Source: Halorussus salinisoli
GTDB lineage: Archaea; Halobacteriota; Halobacteria; Halobacteriales; Haladaptataceae
Assembly (NCBI GenBank): GCA_005239435.1
Contig: SZNP01000001.1
Coordinates: 496,001-560,000 of the forward strand
Length of the DNA: 64,000 bases
Direction: 5' to 3'
Shown piece after piece: positions 26,259 through 36,079 of the stretch. Position 1 is the stretch's first letter, and every line of letters starts with the position of its first letter. The notes under the pieces were generated by a model. The model had not been told where the DNA came from, made no database searches, and saw only the letters and a program-made list of their open reading frames with translations. Both the position numbers and the translations under genes were made by a program.

Positions 26259-27260
26259 ATGACTCTCAGAGACTTCATCGCGAGGGTCAAACGAGCAGTT
26301 ACTACTATCTATCGTCGCCAGCGGAAAGCGACTGACGGTGGCACGCTAACCAGCACTCGTTCGTCTCGAACACTACTTGGATCGATTCGTCATAACGAAT
26401 TCATCCAGTCGATTCCGTTTCTGCTGCCGACGTTGGTGATGATCGGCTGGTTCATCTATGGTGCAATCATTTGGAACCTCGTCATTTCATTGACCGATTT
26501 CCAAGGTTTCGGCACACCGAGCTATGAGGAGTTAGACCTTGAACAGTACGTCCGCGCTATTCATGACCCCGGCCTGCTCGCCGCTGCTCGCAACACCTTC
26601 GTCTTACTCCTAGCCTTTACTGTCCTCTGTTTAGTTGTTGGCCTTGGGCTCGCAATCTTACTCGACCAAGAAATCAGGTTTCGAGGCACAATACGGCTCA
26701 TCTATCTCTTTCCGTTTAGCCTCTCGTTCATCGTGACGGCTCAGGTCTGGCTCTGGCTGTACAACTACAGCAATGGGTTAGTGAACACCACAATTCGAGC
26801 GGTCGGCCTTCCAGCGCCCCATTGGATTGGGAATCCAAAAATCGTCCTTACAGCCATCATTATTGCGCTGGTATGGCAGTTCAGTGGCTACGCCATGGTC
26901 GTGTATTTGGCTGGCCTGCGCTCGATTCCAACGGCTCATTTCGAAGCTGCGAAAGTAGATGGGGCAAGCACAATCCGTATTTATCAGCGTATCATACTAC
27001 CCCAACTCCGTGCCTCGACGGTGAGCGCGTCGGTGGTGCTCATGGTCTTCGCGCTGAAAGCCTTTGACTTCATTTATGCGTTGTTCGGCAGTTACCAGCC
27101 ACAGAAAGGCGCAGACATACTTGCCACGAAGATGGTGCGGGAAGCGTTCCGCTCACAGGAATGGGCGTATGGGGCTGCAATCGCTATCATCCTCTTCCTG
27201 CTCGCAATGGCAGTGATTTCGCCGTATCTCTACTCACAATACCGGAGAGGAAAACTATGA
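26259..27260 (+). CDS. Sugar ABC transporter permease, MalF/UgpA type
   Basis: The protein has 333 residues and an ATG start 18 bases after the binding-protein stop. About six membrane helices follow a basic N-terminus of about 45 residues. The EAA loop that docks the ATPase is visible in FEAAKVDGASTIRIYQRIILPQL. It ends in the TGA of an ATGA overlap with the next permease, indicating coupled translation. Confidence 0.92.
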   Translation: MTLRDFIARVKRAVTTIYRRQRKATDGGTLTSTRSSRTLLGSIRHNEFIQSIPFLLPTLVMIGWFIYGAIIWNLVISLTDFQGFGTPSYEELDLEQYVRAIHDPGLLAAARNTFVLLLAFTVLCLVVGLGLAILLDQEIRFRGTIRLIYLFPFSLSFIVTAQVWLWLYNYSNGLVNTTIRAVGLPAPHWIGNPKIVLTAIIIALVWQFSGYAMVVYLAGLRSIPTAHFEAAKVDGASTIRIYQRIILPQLRASTVSASVVLMVFALKAFDFIYALFGSYQPQKGADILATKMVREAFRSQEWAYGAAIAIILFLLAMAVISPYLYSQYRRGKL

Positions 27261-28186
27261 CGACAAAGAACGAACCGACACGACGCACACAGATTACGGA
27301 TAGAGTCCAGTCCATCACCATTCGACGCACACTCCTGTACGTGACCCTCGGCGGACTCGCCGTTCTGTATTTGCTTCCATTGGAGGTCACGCTGCTGACC
27401 TCGCTCAAAACCAAACAGGCTGTTGTACAGACACTTCCCTTCATGCCACCGGGGTTCGACGGAGTGACCAGCCGGAACTGGGTCCAAGCTTTCGAGATAC
27501 TTGAGAAAGGGTTAACCAACAGTCTCATACTTGTCACCCCCGTTGCAGTTATTTCTGCCATGATGGGCAGTATGGCAGCGTATGCGCTTACACATACAGA
27601 CTGGCGTGGGCAAGTTCCAATCGTCGTATTAGTGATTGCAGCGGTGTTTCTCCCTACCCAAGCCGCAATTATCCCGCTATCGAAATTCTGGACAATTCAT
27701 GCCCCCCTTGAAGAATTGCTAGCCCCACTCTGGCAGTTGCCGCTCTTGTACGACTATCATGGTGATCTTATCGCGTTGATTATCACTGATATCGCGTTCG
27801 GCCTACCAATTTGTACGGTGCTCTTTCGGTCGTACTATAAGGGGCTCTCCGAAGAGATGCTTGAAGCGGCTCGCATTGACGGTGCCAGCATGTTCGCGAT
27901 TTATCGACGAATAGTCTTCCCGCTTTCAGCGCCGATGTTCGCCGTCACCCTCATCTACCAGTTCACCCAGACGTGGAACAGCTTCCTATTTCCGCTTATC
28001 ATCATGACCAGTTCCAACCACCCAGCAGCACCAGTGACCCTCTCGTTGGCTGGGATTGGCGCTAGCCTTGAAGGAACAGACTACGGACTTCGCATGGCCG
28101 GGGCACTCTTGACGGCGCTCCCCACCCTCATCGTATTCCTGCTATTCGGTGAACGATTCGCCGAAGGAGTTGTTGGGCGAACATAA
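27257..28186 (+). CDS. Sugar ABC transporter permease, MalG/UgpE type
   Basis: I start at the ATG at 27257, which overlaps the preceding stop by 4 bases; the frame upstream is antiphase to the first permease. The protein has 309 residues with six predicted helices. The EAA loop reads LEAARIDGASMFAIYRRIVFPL. It is the second half of the translocation pore of the sugar importer. The gene ends convergently with the SDR gene 71 bases away. Confidence 0.92.
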   Translation: MTTKNEPTRRTQITDRVQSITIRRTLLYVTLGGLAVLYLLPLEVTLLTSLKTKQAVVQTLPFMPPGFDGVTSRNWVQAFEILEKGLTNSLILVTPVAVISAMMGSMAAYALTHTDWRGQVPIVVLVIAAVFLPTQAAIIPLSKFWTIHAPLEELLAPLWQLPLLYDYHGDLIALIITDIAFGLPICTVLFRSYYKGLSEEMLEAARIDGASMFAIYRRIVFPLSAPMFAVTLIYQFTQTWNSFLFPLIIMTSSNHPAAPVTLSLAGIGASLEGTDYGLRMAGALLTALPTLIVFLLFGERFAEGVVGRT

Positions 28187-28256
28187 GTTCGTCCGCAGAA
28201 CTCTCCATCAGTAGTCTCCAACGCCCTCTACGGTATAGACCAAGATGGAGTGCTAG

Positions 28257-29054
28257 TTACTCCGTTTCGGTCTCTGAGTCCTCGTAACGGTGTTTCCAAT
28301 TGTCGATTGGTTGTTGACCCCCGTCAACGCGGAGTTCATGACCATTGATGTAGTCGCTAGCTGGCGAACAAAGGAACGCCACCGCATGGGCAATTTCCGT
28401 TGGGTCAGCAAATCGGCCAAGGGGATTCAACTCCGTGATTTGGTCACGAGTCTGCGGGTCGAATCCCTCAGTCATCCGTGTCTCGACCCAGCCAGGGGCA
28501 ACGGCATTCACTCGAATCCCGTCACGGCCTAGTTCCAACGCAAGCGTTTTCGTCAAGCCAAGCACCCCAAACTTCGAGACGTCATACTGGGGTGACATCC
28601 CGATTCCGTTTTTCGTATGAATGGAGGTGACGTTCACGATTTTACCGTATCCTTGGCCGAGCATTCCATCAAGTGCGTGTGTACAACAGTGAATCGCGCT
28701 ATAGAGATTCACCTCCATGTTCCGTTTCCAGACCTCCATTCCAGGCTTGTTCCGAAACCGATCTCCTTCTCCAATACCGGCATTATTCACAAGGAGGTCA
28801 ACCGCACCGAATTGATCTTCTGCCTCCTCAAACATCGCTTGCACCTCTGCTTCGTCACTAACATCAGCAGTAATGACGGTCGCTTGGCCTCCGGCATTAC
28901 GAACTGCCTCAGCCGTCTCTGAAGCCGGCTCCTGCTCGATATCGTTGACAATGACAGTCGCACCATTCTCGCCGAGTAGGTTTGCAATTGCGCGCCCGTT
29001 CCCTCGTCCGGCACCAGTAACTAGTGCAATTCGGTTATCCAGTTCGTAGTCCAT
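28257..29054 (-). CDS. Short-chain dehydrogenase/reductase
   Basis: I start at MDYELDNRIALVTGAG (ATG complementary to 29052-29054). The protein has 265 residues of classical SDR type: cofactor motif TGAGRGNG (13-20), NNAG (90-93), catalytic Ser144, Tyr157 and Lys161 (YDVSK), and the PGWVETRM and VDGG segments near the end. Asp38 in the second strand (VIVNDIE) favours NAD(H) over NADP(H). It likely oxidises a sugar or sugar alcohol delivered by the neighbouring importer; the substrate is not determined by sequence. Confidence 0.9.
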   Translation of the reverse strand: MDYELDNRIALVTGAGRGNGRAIANLLGENGATVIVNDIEQEPASETAEAVRNAGGQATVITADVSDEAEVQAMFEEAEDQFGAVDLLVNNAGIGEGDRFRNKPGMEVWKRNMEVNLYSAIHCCTHALDGMLGQGYGKIVNVTSIHTKNGIGMSPQYDVSKFGVLGLTKTLALELGRDGIRVNAVAPGWVETRMTEGFDPQTRDQITELNPLGRFADPTEIAHAVAFLCSPASDYINGHELRVDGGQQPIDNWKHRYEDSETETE

Positions 29055-29223
29055 ACAGACAAGTCTCAACGTGACGTTCCTTGACCTCTTCTCCGTCGCA
29101 CACGAACGCTTGCAGAACGAACGAGAATCTTATCATCGGCACTTTCTCAATTCCTCAGATGGTTCTGAGGGATGTTCTGTACTTCTCTGAGTGATTTCGA
29201 CATTGAGGGAACCTATGCCAGTG

Positions 29224-29739
29224 TTAGTCACTAAGTGCCTTCCGGCCTTTCTCCGTAGGCCAATAGAGATTCGCTCGCTTGTCCTCGGGGTCGGGTTCCG
29301 CCGCAACTAGCTCCCGTCGTTTAAGACTTGCCAGCGTCTGGGAGAGGCGTGCTGTATCGATATCCTCGTCGTCGAATTCGCTTTGGAGTTCACTCGTTCG
29401 GACACGTTCTTCTTCGCTATCATGCATCTGTGACAGCACTTGAGCGGGAAGTGCATCACTTTGAAGCGATGGAATACTATCTGAGCTACCGTTAGAGGAG
29501 TCTGTAGCGGTCTCCCCATCGCTTGACTCTTCTAGTTCTTCGGATGGGCCCTGCTCACCAACGAATACCTCAAAGGGAATGTCGGACGATTCGGTTGTTG
29601 TGAGTTCAAGCCGGAATCCCGTGATTTCAGGGGCTGACTCGGAGAGTGTTGATATTACGCGGTTGAATGCAGTTTCAGTCGATTCGTTTTCTCCTTGGTA
29701 TTCAAGCACAAGTGTGTTCGTCTCAGATTTTCCAACCAT
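29224..29739 (-). CDS. Winged-helix protein with N-terminal alpha/beta domain
   Basis: The protein has 171 residues and an ATG start. Residues 1-65 form a small alpha/beta region (MVGKSETNTLVLEYQGE). A Ser/Glu-rich linker (about 70-90) leads to a MarR/PadR-like winged helix: LPAQVLSQMHDSEEERV, then RLSQTLASLKRRELV, then NLYWPTEKGRKAL. The last part is typical of the wing and the 'TxkGrkal' end of winged-helix domains. It is likely a transcription regulator or chromatin-associated protein. The target is unknown; the adjacent SDR or epimerase is possible. Confidence 0.65.
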   Translation of the reverse strand: MVGKSETNTLVLEYQGENESTETAFNRVISTLSESAPEITGFRLELTTTESSDIPFEVFVGEQGPSEELEESSDGETATDSSNGSSDSIPSLQSDALPAQVLSQMHDSEEERVRTSELQSEFDDEDIDTARLSQTLASLKRRELVAAEPDPEDKRANLYWPTEKGRKALSD

Positions 29740-29913
29740 AGTGGCTCAAAATACGCCAGTGTATAAAAAACACACTAGTAGTTCACAATGAATTAATTCT
29801 AATATAACTATTTAGGTTGGTCCTACACGCTGTTTATATAATCCATACTTCATCTTAGTAGTAGAGGTCAGCTAATACAGGCTAATTCCCTTCCACGAAT
29901 ACTAACAACGAAA

Positions 29914-30843
29914 TTAGGTGTTGTCAACTTCGATGAGAGTTTCAAGACCAGTTTCGAGTGAAACATTTGGAGAGTACTTGAGATGTTCTCGGGCTTTCGT
30001 AATGTCAGCACAACTGTGTTGGATATCACCGGGACGAGGATCAGTATGGACAATTTCTGACTCGGAATCAGCGACTTCATGGATCGACTCTGCAAGCTCC
30101 TGAATCGTAACGCTGGAACCAGTACCAATATTATAGGCTTCCCCAACGTGTGAGGTTGTTGCTGCCCGGAGGTTTGCTTGGACAATATCGTCGACGTGGA
30201 CAAAATCCCGCGTCTGGGTGCCCTCTCCGTTCACAGTTATTGGGTTACCGTTCATCGCCTGTTCTTTGAAGATGCTGATTACGCCACTATAGTCACCCGC
30301 AGTTTGGCGAGGTCCATAGGCATTGAAGTACCGGAGTGCAACGGTCTCAACGCCATAGAGATTGTAGTACAGTCGCATGTAGTGGTCAAGTGAGAGTTTG
30401 TCGGCTCCGTACGGTGATGTCGGAGTCTTTGGAGCAGTTTCGGTAACTGGGACTGTCTGTGGCTCGCCATAGATGGCCGCACTTGAGGCAGCAACGACGC
30501 GTGCATCTTCCTCACGAGCATGCTCAAGAAGACTAATGGTTGCTTTAAGATTGATTGAGTGGCTCGTCTCAGGTTGTTCGATAGATTGTTGGACACTGAC
30601 GAGAGCAGCCTGATGAAAGACGATATCAACGCCGCTCATCGCCGTTGCAAGTGTATCCTCATCACGGATATCACCCTCAATAATAGTTGCAGTAGCTGGC
30701 ACATTAGTACGAGATCCAGTCGAGAAATCGTCTAAAATGCGGACATCGTTCTGTGCAGTTAGCGCATCAGCAATGTGGCTTCCGATGAATCCGCCACCAC
30801 CGGTGACAAGAATCGTCTTTTCACTAATTACCGGGTCTACCAT
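29914..30843 (-). CDS. NAD-dependent nucleotide-sugar epimerase/dehydratase (GalE-like)
   Basis: The protein has 309 residues and an ATG start. It is an extended SDR: TGGGGFIG (14-21), Asp39 (ILDDFSTG) for the NAD ribose, SSAAIYGE, and the catalytic Tyr145 and Lys149 (YGADK). RYFNAYGPRQ and the substrate-side segment TRDFVHVDDIVQA are typical of UDP-glucose 4-epimerase-like enzymes. It probably interconverts a nucleotide sugar for surface glycans or N-glycosylation. It stands alone, with AT-rich DNA upstream and downstream. Confidence 0.9.
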   Translation of the reverse strand: MVDPVISEKTILVTGGGGFIGSHIADALTAQNDVRILDDFSTGSRTNVPATATIIEGDIRDEDTLATAMSGVDIVFHQAALVSVQQSIEQPETSHSINLKATISLLEHAREEDARVVAASSAAIYGEPQTVPVTETAPKTPTSPYGADKLSLDHYMRLYYNLYGVETVALRYFNAYGPRQTAGDYSGVISIFKEQAMNGNPITVNGEGTQTRDFVHVDDIVQANLRAATTSHVGEAYNIGTGSSVTIQELAESIHEVADSESEIVHTDPRPGDIQHSCADITKAREHLKYSPNVSLETGLETLIEVDNT

Positions 30844-31534
30844 CTCAAGTGCACTCTTGTAGGATTATCTTTTATATTTACCTAAGCTGCTTCACTTGTC
30901 ATCTTAATATTTTATATAAAAAGTATACAGGAGAGGTCACCTATTTCCCTATTATTGGGAATTTCTTGTGATTTTCCAAACCAACCGAACAGGACCGGAG
31001 GAGCACCCACGTAGATGAAGGCGAATACCTCCGACCTTGACCTGAGGAGTATACCCCTAGTCTGATTCCACCGCTAGAAACGAAGATTAAAGGGGGCCGA
31101 GTGAGAGGCCGTGTTATATTACTCATGGCAAACGACCACGACGTAACGGATACCCCCGTCCAGACACCGGGTCTGTATCTTCTCATTGCGTTCTGTCTCA
31201 CCGCATACCGTATTATCTACACAATCGATCACTCTCTTCTTCACATCGGAGCTCTCCCGGAACTCCCGGCCGAATTCCAATAGCTCCGACCTTGAGCTTG
31301 TGGCATCTGAATATAGGTTAGAGCGTGGTCGAACTTGTGGATGACAGAATATCCCTCGACTCATTCTGGCTTTCGCTCAGGTACTGGGTCATGTTCGCGA
31401 GGAATTGTGGGGACCGCCACTAGAAAGTAGGATCCCTCTAGACGGGAATCGTACTATCTGCTGGAGGATTTGCCACCGTCAGCAGAGTCTAATTTTGGGC
31501 ATGACTTCCAGAAGACGCTATGGAACACCAGTTA
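30844..31534. other. Gene-poor spacer left of the IS6 element
   Basis: About 690 bases between the epimerase gene and the IS6 remnant. The only coding candidate is a 52-codon plus-strand frame at 31125-31283, listed separately. No hairpins or repeats were recognised. The region is probably eroded DNA associated with transposition. Confidence 0.4.
31125..31283 (+). CDS. Possible small single-helix membrane peptide
   Basis: An ATG at 31125 opens a 52-codon frame (MANDHDVTDTPVQTPG) with one hydrophobic segment, LYLLIAFCLTAYRIIYTI, and a short tail ending PELPAEFQ. An acidic start and a plausible membrane helix suggest it may be real. There is no recognised family, and it lies in otherwise decayed DNA, so it could be chance. 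Confidence 0.25.
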   Translation: MANDHDVTDTPVQTPGLYLLIAFCLTAYRIIYTIDHSLLHIGALPELPAEFQ

Positions 31535-32276
31535 GGCACCTTCTAGTTTTCCTCCTCGACTGGCGTGCGTTCATCGAGCGCTTGGTGCGGTCGCTGAATG
31601 TTGTAGTAATGGATGAACGATGCAAGACACTGGCGGACGCTCTACCGACTGCCCACCCATGACTAATGGAAGCAGTTGATTCGTATCTTGAGGGTGTGAA
31701 ACTATTTTTCGATGTGATTTCGGTCGGCGTAGTCGAGCCGGCCGCTCAATCCTAATCGAGAGAGGGCGGTCAGATAGCCAAAGCCATCGACCAGAAACAC
31801 GGCTTATGAACAATCGTGTTTCTGGGCGAGGCCGTGGAGGAATGCAGCCGCCGGATCGGTGCCTCGCCGACCAAATATGGCGGCATCAAGCAGCAGCCTT
31901 GTGTCGAGGTCGATTGCAGCGTATGCCCAAGACCACTCCCCATTGATTCGGACAGCGGTCTCGACAACTGCGACCCGCGTCGGCTGCGCCGACGGCGGGT
32001 CAGAAACGCTGTCAGCCAGCCGATGTACCCAACTCCAGACAGCTCCATGCGTCCGTTCAACGCCGAAGAGCCCAAGAATCGTTGCTGTTTCCCTGAGCGA
32101 ACACCCGGCATCGTGGAGGCGGACGGCGGACGCCTTGACGGGCGTCGCCGTCCGCTCGCGCTGCCAACATTCAAGAGTAGCGGTGTCTAACGCCTCTCTG
32201 AGCAGGTTAGTGGCTTGCAGAGGACACAATCGCTACAACCTACTCGCTTCTCAAACCGCGCTAACTAAACAGTGCC
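31535..32276 (-). mobile_element. Decayed IS6-family insertion sequence, 742 bp
   Basis: The outer ends form imperfect inverted repeats. The right end (32263-32276) reads GGCACTGTTTAGTT on the minus strand and the left end (31535-31548) reads GGCACCTTCTAGTT, matching at 11 of 14 positions. The length and the single transposase filling the element are typical of haloarchaeal IS6-family elements. The 8 bases on each side (ACCAGTTA and CCAATATC) do not match, so no target duplication survives. The transposase inside is broken (see the pseudogene). Confidence 0.8.
31543..32229 (-). pseudogene. IS6-family transposase with four in-frame stops
   Basis: From the ATG at 32229 the frame reads through the N-terminal helix-turn-helix (SLRETATILGLFGVERTH) and the start of the DDE core (GEWSWAYAAIDLD). 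It then meets a stop after QKHDCS. The same frame resumes as AVFLVDGFGYLTALSRLG and DYADRNHIEK, then has three more stops (after IEK, after NCFH and after VGSR). It ends with the typical FIHYYNIQRPHQALDERTP. The first catalytic Asp of the usual VAVDETAV is replaced by Val (GTC codon). All lesions are in one frame, so the decay is by point mutation. The protein cannot be functional. Confidence 0.85.
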
Positions 32277-33125
32277 CCAATATCGAATAGGTCAGGAAAC
32301 TCAAGTCTTTTCGCACAAAATTAGTTGGACCTTCACGCCAGAATGGGGTACTGTGTCGGCTGGATAAACTCGCACCCTCTCGTGATACATTCCGAATACG
32401 GTAGACGAGGCCTCTACCGGGACACCGCGAAACAGCTCATTCTCGTGCTTATCTACAAAGGCGGCTTTCCCGTGAAGACATGGAATAAGAGATACAGCAA
32501 TCCGCTATCGGCAGTATGCTACTGATTCAACCGTCTTGTAAAGCCGTGTATGGAGACGGCGTCGGAGGCAATGACCGGTCTGGACAATCGACTACTTTAC
32601 GCGACCGAACACGAGAAATAGCCGATAGTTAACGTTCTCACAACCAAATACCGGTTTGAGAGTGAAACTTGCCCGACCGAACCGCTTCAGAATTCGCGGC
32701 AGAAAGACACGGGATGAGGCGTTCAAATGGCCGTATTCAGTAACGGTGCTACTCATCGTATGCAGTGACCGTGCCTCTCCTCGGATGTCGATTCGCCTGC
32801 CTTAAAGTAGTGGTCAGCTCTTTTGTTGAACTCCTGTCCGAATCCAATTACTTCTGCACATACTTGTTACGATAACATGGTGTTCTCAGCCACTCTTGGT
32901 TGGAATTCGATGTGAGTGAAAACTGATGACGCCTCTCTGGTATGTGGTGACGAGAACTCGAACGCTTTGAGGTTACTCGACCTCGTTTCGATTCCGCGTT
33001 CCGTGTACCTCTGGCGCGGTCACTTCCGACTGGGATTCATTTCCATATGAACCGTCCCAAACTTGCATCGATCAGTAATTGGCTTCTTCGAAACATTCAT
33101 TGAATTCAGTGATGCCAACACAATT
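32277..33125. other. Gene-free DNA between the IS6 remnant and the sulfatase island
   Basis: About 850 bases without a convincing gene. Short plus-strand pieces such as KQLILVLIYKGGFPVKTW (around 32430-32480) look like part of a former protein, but the surrounding frames are broken and I cannot assign them. The last 100 bases presumably hold the promoter of the sulfatase at 33126. Base composition shifts to GC-rich soon after this segment. Confidence 0.4.
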
Positions 33126-34652
33126 ATGCGAATTTTATACATCGACTGTGATTCGCTCCGCCCCGACCATCTCGGATGTTACGGCTACGACCGTAATACT
33201 TCGCCGAACATCGACCGTCTCGCGGACGGGGGGCTTCGGTTCACGAACTACTACGCGTCGGACGTACCCTGTCTCCCCTCGCGGACGGCCTTATTCACTG
33301 GTCGGTTCGGCATCCATACCGGGGTTGTCAACCATGGCGGTATCGCGGCAGATGTTCGTTCCAAGGGCCCGGACAGAGGAGAGGGGAACCGTGGTGAGTA
33401 CCGGACGCTGATGACGGAACTTCGAAATAACGAGTATCACACCGCGTTCGTGAGCCCTTTCCCCCAACGCCACGCCGCATGGCACGTCCTCGACGGATTC
33501 GACGAGTGGCACGACACGAAGGGTGGCGGTACCGAACGCGCCGAGGTAGTCTATCCGTACGCCGAGGAGTGGTTGGAAGACAACGCGAGCGACGAAGACT
33601 GGTACCTCCACGTCAACTTCTGGGACCCACACACGAATTACGACACGCCGCTGGAGTACGGCAATCCCTTCGAGGACGACCCTGCCCCCGAATGGCTTAC
33701 CGACGAACTAATCGAGGAGCAACGGCAAAGCTACGGGCCGCACAGTGCCCGCGACCTCCATCACGAGTACATGACCGGAAACGAGCCACCGGACCTCCCA
33801 CGAACGCCCAACGAGATTCGGGATCGAGAGACCTTCAAGCAATGGGTAGACGGGTACGACACCGGCATCCGTTACATGGACGACTACATCGGGAAACTCC
33901 TCGACCTGCTCGCGACCGAGGGCGTCCTCGATGAGACACTCGTCATCGTCTCGGCCGACCACGGAGAGAACCAGGGCGAACTCAACGTCTACGGTGACCA
34001 CCAACTTGCGGACGAGTGGACGTGTCGCGTCCCGCTCATCATGTCAGGGCCCGAGGTGGAACCGGGTGTCGACGACGGCCTCCACTACAACGTCGACTTA
34101 CCCCCGACGCTGACAGAACTAGTCCGTGGTGAGGTCCCCAACGGGTGGGACGGTCGATCGTTCGCCAGCACAATCACTGACAGTGTCGATACAGGCCGTG
34201 ACTTCCTCGTACTCAGCCAAGGAACGTGGTCCTGTCAGCGAGCGGTGCGATGGAAGGACTGGCTACTCCTGCAGACGTACCACGACGGCTGGCGCGAATT
34301 CGAACCGCTGATGCTGTTCGACCTCGGCGACGACCCTCACGAGACGACGAATCTGGTCGAAACGCACCCCCAAGTCGCCGAACGTGGCCTCTCGTTGCTC
34401 CAACGATGGCATAGTACGCGAATGATTGAAAACGCGACCGGTGAGGCCGGTGGGACTTCCGGCTCCCCACAGGGACTCGCCGACCCCCTCTTGGAAGTCA
34501 TCCGGGAGGGATTACCGTTCTACCAGCGCGGAAACCGAGAAGCGTACGTGAACCGCCTCCGCGAGACGGGTCGCGAGGAGCACGCGAAAACGGTCGAACG
34601 TGGTACGAGTGTTCGCAATCGGACGGACGCTCTGTACCCCGACCGGACCTGA
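33126..34652 (+). CDS. Type I sulfatase, paralogue A
   Basis: I start at the ATG at 33126 (MRILYIDCDSLRPDHLGCYG), identical in type to the start of the paralogue at 57238; the frame extends 21 codons further but not in a conserved way. The protein has 508 residues. The formylglycine motif C-L-P-S-R lies in VPCLPSRTALFTGRFGIHTG; metal ligands are in DCDSLRPDH and SADHGENQGE. No signal peptide is present. It shares most of its length with the sulfatase at 57238, including long identical stretches around residues 150-190. It heads a plus-strand run with an aldo/keto reductase and two ThuA-like genes. It likely desulfates a glycan-derived substrate inside the cell. Confidence 0.92.
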   Translation: MRILYIDCDSLRPDHLGCYGYDRNTSPNIDRLADGGLRFTNYYASDVPCLPSRTALFTGRFGIHTGVVNHGGIAADVRSKGPDRGEGNRGEYRTLMTELRNNEYHTAFVSPFPQRHAAWHVLDGFDEWHDTKGGGTERAEVVYPYAEEWLEDNASDEDWYLHVNFWDPHTNYDTPLEYGNPFEDDPAPEWLTDELIEEQRQSYGPHSARDLHHEYMTGNEPPDLPRTPNEIRDRETFKQWVDGYDTGIRYMDDYIGKLLDLLATEGVLDETLVIVSADHGENQGELNVYGDHQLADEWTCRVPLIMSGPEVEPGVDDGLHYNVDLPPTLTELVRGEVPNGWDGRSFASTITDSVDTGRDFLVLSQGTWSCQRAVRWKDWLLLQTYHDGWREFEPLMLFDLGDDPHETTNLVETHPQVAERGLSLLQRWHSTRMIENATGEAGGTSGSPQGLADPLLEVIREGLPFYQRGNREAYVNRLRETGREEHAKTVERGTSVRNRTDALYPDRT

Positions 34653-34968
34653 CGGGAGGAGGTAAATCGAGGGTTTGAGTCGGATATTTTCGTCGAAGAC
34701 ATTTCCGTCCGTGGTCTCAGAACGTCGGTGACTCGAAACGGTCATGAAACCTGCCGTCGCGCTTCTAGCGGTCGTCGAAGTACGTCCCGAACTCATTCGC
34801 CAGAGGAGGGATGTGGACCAACAGTCGGCAAGGCCGTTCGGAACGGTCGGGTCGAGAACTATGGCCCAGCAGTATGTGGAACGGTAGTCGACTATCGTTT
34901 AGACCTATGTGAGGATTTTGCCGACACATTCATTTTTAATTCGAGTCTTCCAGTAACCAACGAACAGG
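34653..34968. other. Spacer with promoter of the aldo/keto reductase
   Basis: About 316 bases without a gene. A TATA-like TTTTTAATT lies around 34931-34940, some 30 bases before the reductase ATG, which fits a short-leader transcript. Nothing else was recognised. Confidence 0.4.
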
Positions 34969-35937
34969 ATGGATTATCGAACCCTCGGGTCGACCGGCAT
35001 CAAGGTATCCGAACTCTGTCTCGGGACGTGGCGGTTCGGCAAGGAGACGAACGGCGTCGTCGAAACCGACCGCGAACGAGCACACGAACTGTTGACTGCG
35101 GCGTGGGAGCGCGGTATCAACTTCATCGACACCGCCAACGTCTATGGTGACCCGAACGGAACGAGCGAGGAATTTATCGGCGATTGGCTGCAGGACTACG
35201 CCCGCGAGGACTTCGTCCTCGCCTCGAAGGCGTACTTCCCCTTCGACGAAACGAATCCGAACGGTCGGGGACTGTCACGCAAGCACATTCGCGCCCAAAT
35301 CGAGGGGACCCTCGAACGTCTCGGTACCGACTATCTCGACGTGTACTACATCCACCGATGGGACGACGAGACGCCTATCAGAGAGACGCTTCGAACCCTT
35401 ACCGAACTCGTTCGCGATGGGAAGATCAATTATCTCGGCGCGAGTTCTATGGCCGCGTGGAAGCTAACGAAAGCCCTCTGGCAAAGTGACGTTGAGGGTC
35501 TCGAACGCTTCGAGGTGACCCAACCTCGCTTTAATCCGACGTTCCGTGACGAGGTAGCGGACTATCTCGACGTCTGTGCCGACCAAGACCTCGCCGTCTG
35601 TCCGTACTCTCCGCTCGAAAGCGGCTTCTTGACGGGGAAGTACGACCGTGATGGCAGTACACCCGACGGGTCGCGCGGTGACCTCCTCGCGTGGGACAAT
35701 CACTTCTCCGAACAGCAGTGGCGTGTTCTCGAAGCCGTCCAATCTGTGGCCGGCGAACTTGACGCAACGCCAGCACAGGTCACGCTTCGGTGGCTACTCG
35801 CCCGGAATCGCTTCACCTGCATCCCGATTATCGGCGCTCGGACTGTCGATCAACTCGACGACAACACCCGTGTTAGCGACGTTTCGCTCTCGGATTACCA
35901 CGTCGAGCAAATCGACCGGGCCTATCACGGCGAGTAA
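34969..35937 (+). CDS. Aldo/keto reductase
   Basis: The protein has 322 residues and an ATG start. The catalytic tetrad is complete: Asp54 and Tyr59 (FIDTANVYG), Lys87 (LASKAYF) and His129 (YYIHRWD). The C-terminal segment (IPIIGARTVDQLDDN) is the usual NADP-binding end. Length and motifs match the sugar or aldehyde-reducing AKR group related to YghZ/Tas-like proteins. It is placed after a sulfatase and before two ThuA-like genes and may oxidise or reduce a sugar product of the pathway. The substrate is not predictable. Confidence 0.9.
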   Translation: MDYRTLGSTGIKVSELCLGTWRFGKETNGVVETDRERAHELLTAAWERGINFIDTANVYGDPNGTSEEFIGDWLQDYAREDFVLASKAYFPFDETNPNGRGLSRKHIRAQIEGTLERLGTDYLDVYYIHRWDDETPIRETLRTLTELVRDGKINYLGASSMAAWKLTKALWQSDVEGLERFEVTQPRFNPTFRDEVADYLDVCADQDLAVCPYSPLESGFLTGKYDRDGSTPDGSRGDLLAWDNHFSEQQWRVLEAVQSVAGELDATPAQVTLRWLLARNRFTCIPIIGARTVDQLDDNTRVSDVSLSDYHVEQIDRAYHGE

Positions 35938-36079
35938 TTTCGCGTAGTCTATAGCGCCCGATATTCATTCCTGGCGCGTACTCTCTTCCCTTCACCCGAT
36001 TTCTGACCGAGTATCCGGTGATAGGTATCAGACGTTCACGGCGTCCGGGCTGTTCCACGGGTATGTGGATGCCGGCCGA

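Noticed and set aside
31527-32284. 8-bp target duplication around the decayed IS6 element
   Set aside because: The flanks ACCAGTTA and CCAATATC do not match, so no duplication can be claimed.
32325-32525. 66-codon frame resembling a protein fragment
   Set aside because: The pattern could not be tied to any family, and the region on both sides is broken; treated as decayed DNA.
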